Shown one piece after another: positions 41,775-49,768 of a stretch of 64,000 nt of DNA. The notes under the pieces were generated by a model. That model saw only the letters and a list, made by a program, of their open reading frames with translations, searched no databases and was not told the DNA's origin. Origin of the DNA: Streptomyces gossypii (lineage in GTDB: Bacteria > Actinomycetota > Actinomycetes > Streptomycetales > Streptomycetaceae); contig NZ_JAJAGO010000011.1 in assembly GCF_025165795.1 (NCBI RefSeq), positions 1 through 64,000 on the forward strand, in the 5' to 3' direction. Each line of letters begins with the position of its first letter. The stretch's first letter is position 1. The position numbers and the translations under genes are program-made.

Positions 41775-42530
41775 ATGAGCGAAAACAAGTTGGCATCGGA
41801 CTTCTTCGACGCGTCCATCAGCCTGCTCCAGCGGGTCAGAGACACGGAATCCGCACAGATCACCGCCGCGGGAGCCCTGATCGCCGACACGGTCGCCGAC
41901 GGCGGCCGCGTCTTCGCCTACGGCGCGGGCCACTCCGCGCTCCCCGCGCAGGACGTCGTCTACCGCGCGGGCGGCCTCGCCGTGATCAACCTGCTCGTCG
42001 TGCCGGGGGTCGTCGGTGTCGCCACCAGGCCCGCCACCCTCAGCAGCGCCCTGGAGCACGTCGGCGGCCTGGCGGCCACCGTGCTGGACGCGAGCCGGGC
42101 CGAGTCCGGCGACCTGCTGATCGTCATCTCCCTCTCCGGGCGCAACACCCTTCCCGTGGAGATGGCGATGCACGCGCGGTCGCGGGGCCTGCGGGTGATC
42201 GGCCTCACCTCGGTCGCCTACACCCGCAGCACCGCCTCCCGGCACTCCAGCGGCACCTTCCTCAAGGACCACTGCGACATCGTCCTCGACAACCACATCG
42301 CGGTCGGCGACTCGGAGCTGACCGCCCCCGGCATCCCCGCGCCCTTCGCCCCGGCCTCGACGGTGGTCACCAGCGCCCTCCTCCAGGCCGTGGTCGCCAC
42401 CGCGGCGGGCGGGCTCGCGGAGCGCGGCATCGCCCCGCCACTGCTGCGCTCCGCCAACGTGGAGGGCGGCCTGGACTGGAACGACCGCGTCATGGCGGAG
42501 TACGCGGACCGCATCTTCTACCGCGACTAG
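41775..42530 (+). CDS. SIS-domain sugar-phosphate-binding protein
   Basis: 251 residues with the SIS fold: RVFAYGAGHSALPAQDVVYRAGG holds the phospho-sugar loop, and DLLIVISLSGRNTLPVEMAMHARSRGLRVIGLTS the second strand-loop. It matches the UPF0309 type of SIS proteins, which bind or isomerise N-acetylated amino-sugar phosphates. It is cytoplasmic and divergent from dmdR1. The stop codon overlaps that of the convergent PAS gene by four bases (CTAG at 42527-42530). Confidence 0.9.
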   Translation: MSENKLASDFFDASISLLQRVRDTESAQITAAGALIADTVADGGRVFAYGAGHSALPAQDVVYRAGGLAVINLLVVPGVVGVATRPATLSSALEHVGGLAATVLDASRAESGDLLIVISLSGRNTLPVEMAMHARSRGLRVIGLTSVAYTRSTASRHSSGTFLKDHCDIVLDNHIAVGDSELTAPGIPAPFAPASTVVTSALLQAVVATAAGGLAERGIAPPLLRSANVEGGLDWNDRVMAEYADRIFYRD

Positions 42531-44071
42531 GGCTGTGACCGGGCCAGGTCGACCAGCGTCGCGAGGCGGACGGCGATGTCCTCGGCATAGGCCGCGTCCG
42601 AGCGGTCGAAGCCGCGGCGTCCGGCGCCGCGCAGGAAGGTCGCGACCCCGAGCGTCCGGCCCCGGCTGCGCAGCACCGCGCACAGGCCGTGCACCGTGTC
42701 GTGGGGCCACTTGCGGGACTCCGCCCAGTCCGCGGTCAGGTTCGCCTCGCTCACCGACGCGCTGACCCCGCCCACACTCGTACGGACCGAGCCGCCGCGC
42801 TCGTACGCCTGCACCGCGGGGTGACCGGCGCCGTAGCCCACCGGGATGCCGCTGCGCAGGCCCGGCTCGACCGGCGGCCAGTGGCCCGGCGCCGAGACCG
42901 GGGCCGCCGCGGCCCGTACGAGCCGGGTCGGCGCCATCAGCCGGCCGGGCGAAGGCACGGCGGGCTGGGCGGCGGCGGACGGAGCGGCGGCCATCACCGA
43001 GGCCTCGAGGTCGAGCAGCGCGTGGTCGGCGAATCCCGCCAGCGCGAAGTCCAGGTGGAGGGCGGCGGCCTCCATCGCGTCCTCGCATTCGGCGGCGGCC
43101 CGCCCGGCCCGGTGGAGTTGGGCGTCGCGGAAGCGCGTCCGTGAGGCGTCACGCTCGGCGCGCTTGGTGTGCGTGATGTCCTGGAAGAGCCAGGCCACAC
43201 CCAGCGGCACGGGCTCCTCGGCCAACGGGGACGACAGCCGCAGGAAGCCGCTGCGCCAGCAGCGGCGGGTGGCCGCGTCCCCGTTCGGCCCCCTCGCGTC
43301 GCTGATCCGTGCGTCACTGATCCGCGCCTCGCCCATCCGCCCGTCGCCCGAAGGGCTGGAGCGCAGGGCCACCCAGATCTCGCAGGGCGCGGGCGGCGCA
43401 CCCTGCGCCAGTACGTGCTGGAAGGCGCCCTCCAGCTCTTCGAGCCCCTGCTCCAGCAGTTCGCCCAGCGGGCGGCCCAGCAGCGCGGAGCGGGAGACGC
43501 CCAGCGCCCGCGCCGCGTGCGCGTTGACGACGGCCGGACGCAGATCCGCGTCGACGATCACCACGCCCCAGGAGGCGTCCTCCAGCAGCGCTTCGCTCAG
43601 GGCGATGGACCGTTCCAGGTCGATCTGTGCGTGCACCTCGCTGAAGGCGCAGTACACCCCGGTGGGGCGGCCGTCCGCCCCGCTCACGCCGGAGGACTGC
43701 GTGCGCACGAGTACCCTGCGGCCGTCCTTCGTCATCAGCGCGAACTCGTGCACCTGCCGCCCCGGCGTGTCCCTGGCGCCCAGCAGCCGGGCCTCGATGT
43801 CCGGGGCGTCGGCCTTGAGCACCGCCCAGCCGGCCAGCCCGTGGCGGCCGACCGCCTCGTCCGGAGTCCAGCCGAGGATGCGTTCGGCCTCACGGTTCCA
43901 GTGGGTGACGACGCCCTCGGCATCGAACGCGCACAGTGCCGCGTCCATGCCGTCGAGCAGGGCGGCGAGCAGCAGTTCGTCGTCTGCCCCGCCTCCTCCT
44001 CCGCCCGTGGCGGCGCTGCCTCCGTCGCCGGAGGCTGAGTGTTCGGAGTGGGTCTCTGACTGAGCAGTCAC
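42527..44071 (-). CDS. PAS-PAS-GAF sensory protein
   Basis: 514 residues from GTG 44071. PAS 1 at ~35-150 (LLDGMDAALCAFDAEGVVTHWNREAERILGW), PAS 2 at ~155-300 (DASWGVVIVDADLRPAVVNAHAARALGV), then a GAF-like C-terminus (HDTVHGLCAVLRSRGRTLGVATFLRGAGRRGFDRSD). No kinase, cyclase or phosphatase domain follows, so output must come from a partner. PAS 2 carries an ARISDARISDARG duplication. Such proteins bind small ligands or sense redox state. Confidence 0.85.
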   Translation of the reverse strand: MTAQSETHSEHSASGDGGSAATGGGGGGADDELLLAALLDGMDAALCAFDAEGVVTHWNREAERILGWTPDEAVGRHGLAGWAVLKADAPDIEARLLGARDTPGRQVHEFALMTKDGRRVLVRTQSSGVSGADGRPTGVYCAFSEVHAQIDLERSIALSEALLEDASWGVVIVDADLRPAVVNAHAARALGVSRSALLGRPLGELLEQGLEELEGAFQHVLAQGAPPAPCEIWVALRSSPSGDGRMGEARISDARISDARGPNGDAATRRCWRSGFLRLSSPLAEEPVPLGVAWLFQDITHTKRAERDASRTRFRDAQLHRAGRAAAECEDAMEAAALHLDFALAGFADHALLDLEASVMAAAPSAAAQPAVPSPGRLMAPTRLVRAAAAPVSAPGHWPPVEPGLRSGIPVGYGAGHPAVQAYERGGSVRTSVGGVSASVSEANLTADWAESRKWPHDTVHGLCAVLRSRGRTLGVATFLRGAGRRGFDRSDAAYAEDIAVRLATLVDLARSQP

Positions 44072-44467
44072 CTGGCACCCCCAGCTGGACGCGGTTGCTG
44101 CGACTCTGCGGCACGCACCGATCATTCAACTCGAACGTGACTCAGGGCACACGGGCTTTGCGCAAATCGTTGCCGCCCTGAAATTCGCTTGCGAGTGGTT
44201 CGCGGGATGCCTAACGTGCGAAGTACACGAGAAGGGAGGTGGTTCGGCCAGATGATGAATAACCGGACGCGTGAGGTGATTGCGGCCTAGGGCCGTCGTC
44301 ACGCGTGACGCCGGCTCTGCCGGCCAATCCCAGCAGTCACCCGGCCCGCGGGCTCGTCGGACTCGTCCGACCGGCGCCCTTCCGCTTCGGCGGTGGGGAG
44401 CAGTCCGCGGGCCGTCTGCTGTCCGCATTCAGCTCCGGGACCGCACGGACTGTGAGTCCTGCGGGGG
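44072..44467. other. Intergenic region with a 12-codon ORF and a palindrome
   Basis: 396 bases. After a GGGAGG site (44234-44239), an ORF MMNNRTREVIAA occupies 44252-44290. The 14-base perfect palindrome CGTCACGCGTGACG follows at 44297-44310. The plus strand leads only to a convergent gene, so any plus transcript would be short. The PAS promoter must lie near 44080-44200. Confidence 0.35.
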
Positions 44468-44818
44468 CTATGAGGCAGACGAGGCGGGTGTGCCGGAGGA
44501 CCGCGGTGTCCGTGAGCTCCCCGCGCGGCGCAGGGACCATACGAACAGGCCTATCAGCCCCGCCTGGAAGAGGGCGGCGGCGGCGACCCAGCCGAAGATG
44601 AGCGGGCCGTCGAAATCGGCGCCGAGCGCGACGAGGACCGTGGGCAGGGTCAGCAGGAGCATCCACACCCCGGACAGGGACGCGTCGGCGTGGTCCACGA
44701 ACGCTGTGTCCACAGCCGCGAACACCATCGCCGCCGCGACCAGCCCGAGGTAGACGAGCGAGCAGGCGTTTCCGAGGGTGACGCGGGCGTTGCGGCTCAT
44801 GCGCTGGAGGAAGGCCAT
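44468..44818 (-). CDS. SCO4225-type small membrane protein
   Basis: 116 residues from ATG 44818. The frame is open to 44917, with other starts at 44896 and 44800. The conserved opening MSRNARVTLGNACSLVYLGLVAAAMVFAAVD is followed by hydrophobic segments VWMLLLTLPTVLVALG and LIFGWVAAAALFQAGLIGLFVW, giving three TM helices. The sequence resembles the SCO4225 family of Streptomyces, which has no known function. The tail is Ser/Arg/Pro-rich. Confidence 0.75.
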   Translation of the reverse strand: MAFLQRMSRNARVTLGNACSLVYLGLVAAAMVFAAVDTAFVDHADASLSGVWMLLLTLPTVLVALGADFDGPLIFGWVAAAALFQAGLIGLFVWSLRRAGSSRTPRSSGTPASSAS

Positions 44819-44940
44819 GATCTGTCCGTTCGGTTGGCGACCTGTATCCCCAGTCTGGCCACTGGCCGGGGCGTGCGCCTGAGTACGCGTACTCATTCGG
44901 CCGCCCCGGCCGGCCACCGCGGGTCACGTCACCGCGCAGG

Positions 44941-45654
44941 TCACGGGCAGAGCCGCTCCACCGTCCAGTCGCCGTCGGCGTGGACGAAGCGGAGCCGGTC
45001 GTGGAGCCGGTTCTCGCGCCCCTGCCAGAACTCCACCGCCTCGGCGACGACCCGGAAGCCGCCCCACTGCGGCGGGGCCGGGATGTCCGCCCCCTCCGGG
45101 TAGCGGACGGCCAGCTCCTCGTACATCCGGTCCAGTTCCTCGCGGGTGGCCACCCGTGAGGACTGCTCGCTGGCCCAGGCCCCGAGCTGGGAGCCGTGCG
45201 GACGGGTGCGGAAGTAGGCGGCGGTCTCGTCGCGGCCGATGCGCGCGGCCCGGCCGGAGACGATCACTTGGCGGGCGATGCCGTGCCAGGGGAAGAGCAG
45301 CGAGACGTGCGGATTGGCGGCGATCTCGGTGCCCTTGCGGGAGCCGTAGTTCGTGAAGAAGACGAAGCCGCCCTCGTCGTACTGCTTGAGCAGGACCGTA
45401 CGGGAGCTGGGCCGCCCGTCGGCGTCGGCGGTGGAGAGGACCATGGCGTTCGGCTCGTGCAGACCGCTCGCCGCCGCGTCCTCGAACCAGCGGGTGAACT
45501 GGCCGTACGGTTCGGGGGCGAGCGCGCTCTCACTGAGACCTGCGGCCCGGTACCGGGCACGCATGGCGGCGGGGTCGAGGTTCGGGGTACCCGCGTGGGC
45601 GCGGGCGTGGGCTTGGGCGTCATCGGCGTGGGGCACGCGCATATCTTGTCGCAT
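44941..45654 (-). CDS. pdxH: Pyridoxamine 5'-phosphate oxidase
   Basis: 237 residues. FMN- and PLP-site motifs are seen: NAMVLSTADADGRPSSRTVLLKQ, GFVFFTNYGSRKGTEIAANPHVSLLFPW, and the C-terminal signature VEFWQGRENRLHDRLRF. The enzyme oxidises pyridoxine or pyridoxamine 5'-phosphate to PLP with FMN and oxygen. Length and motifs fit the family. The start is ATG 45654, or four codons later. It is divergent from citrate synthase. Confidence 0.96.
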   Translation of the reverse strand: MRQDMRVPHADDAQAHARAHAGTPNLDPAAMRARYRAAGLSESALAPEPYGQFTRWFEDAAASGLHEPNAMVLSTADADGRPSSRTVLLKQYDEGGFVFFTNYGSRKGTEIAANPHVSLLFPWHGIARQVIVSGRAARIGRDETAAYFRTRPHGSQLGAWASEQSSRVATREELDRMYEELAVRYPEGADIPAPPQWGGFRVVAEAVEFWQGRENRLHDRLRFVHADGDWTVERLCP

Positions 45655-46030
45655 CCCCAGACCGATGGTGTGTCAGTCTGCCCGGTCTTCGCTCCTCGTA
45701 CACCTCGCGCGGGAGGATCACGGGCTGTGCCTCATGTCACGGGCAGTGCGCATGTGGCGAACCCGCCAAAATCACTTCCACACCGCTGTGGCCTCCATAA
45801 ATCGCGCGCTATCGTGTCCGTCCGGCCGGAGCCGGGTGACCACCATCCGTACGGGGCATCACCACGGGTACCGGAATCAGTCCGCCATCGGACACGTACC
45901 GCACCGCCGGGCAACGGCAGCGGAACCGTTCCGGCACCTCCCGGAAACACCTGGATCTGACCTGACCCTGGTCACCAGTCCGTCGACCTGCCGGCAGCAC
46001 CTGCCGGCACCATCACGAGGGAGCCGCCTG
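45655..46030. other. Divergent promoter region of pdxH and citrate synthase
   Basis: 376 bases without a gene. It must contain both promoters. I see no known riboswitch (no PLP riboswitch class is known to me) and no strong inverted repeat. Confidence 0.5.
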
Positions 46031-47131
46031 ATGTCCGATTTCGTACCCGGACTCGAGGGAATCGTCGCGTTCGAAACGGAGATCGCCGAACCCGACAAGG
46101 AAGGCGGCGCGCTCCGCTACCGAGGCGTGGACATCGAGGATCTCGTCGGCCATGTCTCCTTCGGGCACGTGTGGGGCCTGCTGGTGGACGGCGGGTTCCA
46201 CCCGGGACTGCCGCCCGCCGAGCCCTTCCCCATCCCCGTCCACTCCGGCGACATCCGGGTGGACGTGCAGTCCGCGCTGGCGATGCTCGCACCGGTGTGG
46301 GGCCTGAAGCCGCTTCTCGACATCGACGAGGAGGAGGCGCGCGACGACCTGGCCCGTGCCGCCGTGATGGCCCTCTCCTATGTCGCGCAGTCGGCGCGCG
46401 GGCAGGGCGTGCCGATGGTGCCCCAGCGGGAGATCGACAAGGCGGAGACCATCGTCGAGCGCTTCATGCGGCGCTGGCGCGGCGATCCGGACCCCAAGCA
46501 TGTCGCCGCGGTGGACGCCTACTGGACCTCGGCGGCGGAGCACGGCATGAACGCCTCCACCTTCACCGCACGGGTCATCGCCTCCACGGGCGCGGATGTC
46601 GCCGCCTCGCTCTCCGGCGCGGTCGGCGCGATGTCGGGGCCGCTGCACGGCGGGGCGCCTTCGCGGGTCCTCGGAATGATCGAGGAGATCGAACGCACGG
46701 GCGACGCCAAGGGGTTCGTCACCCGGCAGCTGGACCAGGGCGGCCGGCTGATGGGCTTCGGACACCGCGTCTACCGCGCGGAGGACCCGCGGGCACGGGT
46801 GCTGCGCCGTACGGCCAAGGAGCTGGACGCGCCGCGCTTCGAGGTCGCGGAGGCGCTGGAGAACGCGGCGCTGGAGGAACTCCACAACCGGCGCCCGGAC
46901 CGGGTGCTGGCCACGAACGTGGAGTTCTGGGCGGCCATCGTGCTCGACTTCGCCGAGGTCCCGGCGCACATGTTCACGTCGATGTTCACCTGCGCGCGCA
47001 CGGCGGGCTGGTCGGCGCACATCCTGGAGCAGAAGCGGACGGGACGGCTGGTCCGCCCCTCCGCCCGCTACGTGGGCCCGAGCACGCGCAGCCCCCGCGA
47101 CATCGAGGGCCACGCCGACATCGCGCGCTGA
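46031..47131 (+). CDS. Citrate synthase (short, type II-like form)
   Basis: 366 residues. Catalytic residues are present: His206 (SGPLHGGAPSRVL), His245 (GFGHRVYRAEDPRA) and Asp306 (AAIVLDFAEVP), as is the HGMNAST motif at 171. It condenses acetyl-CoA with oxaloacetate. The shortened length and the YRGVDIEDL opening place it with the second citrate synthases of Streptomyces; a 2-methylcitrate synthase role is possible because these families overlap. The start follows GGGAG. A very strong hairpin ends the gene. Confidence 0.92.
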   Translation: MSDFVPGLEGIVAFETEIAEPDKEGGALRYRGVDIEDLVGHVSFGHVWGLLVDGGFHPGLPPAEPFPIPVHSGDIRVDVQSALAMLAPVWGLKPLLDIDEEEARDDLARAAVMALSYVAQSARGQGVPMVPQREIDKAETIVERFMRRWRGDPDPKHVAAVDAYWTSAAEHGMNASTFTARVIASTGADVAASLSGAVGAMSGPLHGGAPSRVLGMIEEIERTGDAKGFVTRQLDQGGRLMGFGHRVYRAEDPRARVLRRTAKELDAPRFEVAEALENAALEELHNRRPDRVLATNVEFWAAIVLDFAEVPAHMFTSMFTCARTAGWSAHILEQKRTGRLVRPSARYVGPSTRSPRDIEGHADIAR

Positions 47132-47149
47132 CCCGCGGGGCGAGGCGGG

Positions 47150-47210
47150 GCCCGCATCTCGTGTGCGGGTGCGGCCACCTGATGGCCGCATCCGCACACG
47201 AGATGCGGGC
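47150..47210 (+). terminator. Very long hairpin after citrate synthase
   Basis: Arms 47150-47176 and 47184-47210 pair over 27 positions with a single G-T, and the loop has 7 bases. It ends 17 bases before the next gene's ATG. Confidence 0.85.
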
Positions 47211-47227
47211 CTGTAAGGATGACCCGC

Positions 47228-48148
47228 ATGCCCAGCACAGGTGACCACGCGGCTCGGGCCGCGGACACGGCCGAAGCGCTCCTCGCACCCTCCGGCGGCG
47301 TCGGCCCGGACCCACTGCCCGTCCTGACCTACCCCGCCGGAGCGGATCGCCTCGCCCGCCGCGAGGCACTGCGCCCGGTCTACGAGGCGATCGTGGCGCG
47401 GGTGGGCGCTCCCACCCTGCTCGGCGGCGCCGTCCGAGGACCGAGCGTGCGCTGGTGCAGCCGTGAACGAATCCTGCTGCTGTCCGGTGACCACACCGCC
47501 ACCAGACTGTCGGGGCACGACGCCCGCAAGTTCGCACGTGCCGAATGGTGGGACTTCGACGGCGCCGACATCGGAAGACGCGGAAGGCCGCACGGCTTCG
47601 ACACGTTTCCCTACACCTGGCAGCTCGACCGCGGAGGCCCCGGAGACGCCCCGTTGCATACGTACAACGGGGTAGCGGTCGCCAGCGGCTGGGACCATGC
47701 GACCACGGGGCTGGAGCTCATGCTCGCCGCGTGGGTGGAGCAGTATCCCGTCCAGGCCCCGGGTGACTGGATCGGTTTCGATCTGTGGACTGCCCGCGAC
47801 TGGGGCCGCCGCATGATCGTGTCGTACACCCCCGCCCACCGCGGCCGCGAACTCGCCGTCCGTATCCACGACCGGGGTGCCGAACAGACCGAGGAGCGAC
47901 AGGCTCAGATGCGTGAGCGCGGCTGGCGCACCCTTGCTGAACGCCAGTGGTGGTGTACCGATTCGCCGGAGAGCGATCCGGACGGGCCCCGGCAGATCGC
48001 TGAGCTCGCCATCACCGAGTGCCGTGCCCGGGGGGCCACCTGTCCCGACGAACTGCGGGCCCATCACATCAACGCGGGTGACCACGGCGCCCTGTGGCTC
48101 ACCGGTCTGGGCCTTCCGACACACCCCTCCCGCGGCCACCACTACTGA
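47228..48148 (+). CDS. Protein of unknown function
   Basis: 306 residues from ATG 47228, because AAGGA (47214-47218) precedes it at normal distance; ATG 47219 is in frame. It is soluble, Trp- and Arg-rich, with no signal or membrane segment. Recurrent features are PTLLGGAVRGPSVRWCSRERILLLSGD, WDHATTGLELMLAAWVEQYPVQ and GDWIGFDLWTARDWGRRMIVSYTP. I do not recognise the family. Base composition is like its neighbours. It has its own transcription space between the hairpin and the convergent TetR gene. Confidence 0.75.
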   Translation: MPSTGDHAARAADTAEALLAPSGGVGPDPLPVLTYPAGADRLARREALRPVYEAIVARVGAPTLLGGAVRGPSVRWCSRERILLLSGDHTATRLSGHDARKFARAEWWDFDGADIGRRGRPHGFDTFPYTWQLDRGGPGDAPLHTYNGVAVASGWDHATTGLELMLAAWVEQYPVQAPGDWIGFDLWTARDWGRRMIVSYTPAHRGRELAVRIHDRGAEQTEERQAQMRERGWRTLAERQWWCTDSPESDPDGPRQIAELAITECRARGATCPDELRAHHINAGDHGALWLTGLGLPTHPSRGHHY

Positions 48149-48197
48149 CCCCGCCGACCGGTCTCCCCGGCGTGTCAGCGCAACCTGTCAGCACCTG

Positions 48198-48956
48198 TCA
48201 GCGCAACGTGTCGGCGATGAGGGAGGCCCACTGCGCCACCACGCGGTTGCGGCGGGGGGTGTCGTCGCGGAGGAGGTTGGCCAGGCCGAGGCCGCGGGCC
48301 ATGTCCAGCAGGCCCTGCACCGTTTCCCGTACACCCGGTGTCCGCTCGTCGGCGCCGAGCAGGGCGAGGGCCATCCGGTGGGTCTCGCGTCCGATCCGTG
48401 CCTCCAGGGCGGCGACGCGCGGGCCGAGCTGCGGCTCGTTCGAGGCGGCGACCCACAGGTGCAGCGCGGCGCGGAAGAGCGGCCCGGTGTAGAGGTCGAC
48501 GATCATCTCGACGGCCGCCTCGGTGGTGGCCGGGGCGGGCAGGTCGCGCAGCACCGCCGAACGCTGCTCCGCGACATACTCGACGGCCGCCGTGAAAAGG
48601 TCCTCGCGGGTGGGGAAGTGGTGCTGCGCGGCGCCACGGGAGACGCCGGCGTGCTCCGCGACGAGCGTGACCGTACTGCCCGACCAGCCGCGCTCGGCGA
48701 GGCAGGTGACGGCCGACTCCAGCAGCCGCTGCCGGGTGGCGCGGCTGCGGTCCTGTTTGGGGGCCGTGCCGCGCTCAGAAGCTGTTGTCCTGCCCCGGTC
48801 GGGGGCCGAGTGCCCGGGCACCGCCGCCTCCTGCGTTGTCGTCGGTCGCCGACGCTCCGCGTCGACTCCCTCCTCCGCCTCGGATCCGGCGGCACCAGGC
48901 CCCTCGGCCTGATCCCCGCCGGGGCAGGACAACAGCTTCTCAGTCAGCGCACCCAT
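48198..48956 (-). CDS. TetR-family regulator of the CoA catabolic operon
   Basis: 252 residues. The first ~65 are a disordered extension. The HTH lies at ~70-120 (RQRLLESAVTCLAERGWSGSTVTLVAEHAGVSRGAAQHHFPTREDL). The remainder is the ligand-binding helical domain. Its ATG overlaps the end of the enoyl-CoA hydratase gene by 13 bases, so it is the last gene of the operon and probably its repressor with an acyl-CoA ligand, as for many TetR proteins of acyl-CoA pathways. A GTCAGCGCAAC repeat (48174-48184 and 48196-48206) spans its 3' end. Confidence 0.88.
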   Translation of the reverse strand: MGALTEKLLSCPGGDQAEGPGAAGSEAEEGVDAERRRPTTTQEAAVPGHSAPDRGRTTASERGTAPKQDRSRATRQRLLESAVTCLAERGWSGSTVTLVAEHAGVSRGAAQHHFPTREDLFTAAVEYVAEQRSAVLRDLPAPATTEAAVEMIVDLYTGPLFRAALHLWVAASNEPQLGPRVAALEARIGRETHRMALALLGADERTPGVRETVQGLLDMARGLGLANLLRDDTPRRNRVVAQWASLIADTLR

Positions 48957-49768
48957 CCCGGATCCCGTCGTTCGAGGAAGGCGGTCATGCCCTCGCGGGC
49001 CTCTTCGGAAGCGAACAGGCGTGCTGAGAGCTCTGCGAGGCTATCGGTGTCCCGGTCGAAGGCGCGCAGCACCTCGGCCGCGGCCAGCCGTTTCGACTCG
49101 GCCAGCCCCTGCGGGGAACCGCGCCGCAGCCCGTCGAGGATGGGGGCCAGCGCCGCGTCCGGGTCCGGCGCGGCCAGGGTGACGAGTCCGATACGAGCCG
49201 CCTCGGCGGCGTCGAAGCGCTCGCCGGTGAGGAAGTAGCGCCCCACGGCACGCGGATCCAGCCGGGGCAGCAGCGGCATCGAGATGACGGCGGGGGCGAC
49301 GCCGATGCGTGCCTCGGTGAAGGCGAAGGACGCGGCTGGTGACGCGACGGAGATGTCGCAGGCGCCGAGCAGACCGGTGCCGCCCGCCCGGACATGTCCG
49401 GTGACGCGGGCGACGACGGGCTTGGGGAAGGCGACGACGGTGCGCAGCAGACGGGCCAGCGCCTGGGCGGCGGCGTCGCGCGGGGAGCCCGGCTCGCCGG
49501 AGGAGGTGCCGGAGGAGGTGCCCGAGGGCTCGCCGGAGGAGGTGCCGGTCACCGCCTCGCTCAGGTCCGCGCCCGCGCAGAAAGTGCCGCCCGTGTGGGT
49601 GAGCAGCACCGCCCGAGTCGTCTCGTCCGCCGCCGCCGACTCCAGTCCGGCGTACAGCTCCGTGACGAGGCGACGCGACAGCGCGTTGCGGTTGTGCGGC
49701 GAGTCGAGGGTGAGGGTGCGAACCCCGCGCTCGTACGTACTCCGCACCAGTTGGTGTCCGCCGGTCAT
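48944..49768 (-). CDS. Enoyl-CoA hydratase/isomerase family protein
   Basis: 274 residues with crotonase-fold motifs: LTLDSPHNRNALSRRLVTEL, GGTFCAGADLSEA (first oxyanion loop), GHVRAGGTGLLGACDISVAS (second loop). A Ser/Gly/Glu repeat (GTSSGEPSGTSSGTSSGEPG in the middle, encoded around 49495-49555) is inserted after the first loop. It would hydrate an enoyl-CoA in the degradation pathway of the neighbouring enzymes. ATG overlaps the ligase stop by four bases. Confidence 0.9.
   Translation of the reverse strand: MTGGHQLVRSTYERGVRTLTLDSPHNRNALSRRLVTELYAGLESAAADETTRAVLLTHTGGTFCAGADLSEAVTGTSSGEPSGTSSGTSSGEPGSPRDAAAQALARLLRTVVAFPKPVVARVTGHVRAGGTGLLGACDISVASPAASFAFTEARIGVAPAVISMPLLPRLDPRAVGRYFLTGERFDAAEAARIGLVTLAAPDPDAALAPILDGLRRGSPQGLAESKRLAAAEVLRAFDRDTDSLAELSARLFASEEAREGMTAFLERRDPGWVR

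Noticed and set aside
48174..48206. GTCAGCGCAAC direct repeat considered as an attachment site
   Set aside because: Only two 11-base copies 22 bases apart with no integrase; more likely local slippage at the end of the TetR gene.
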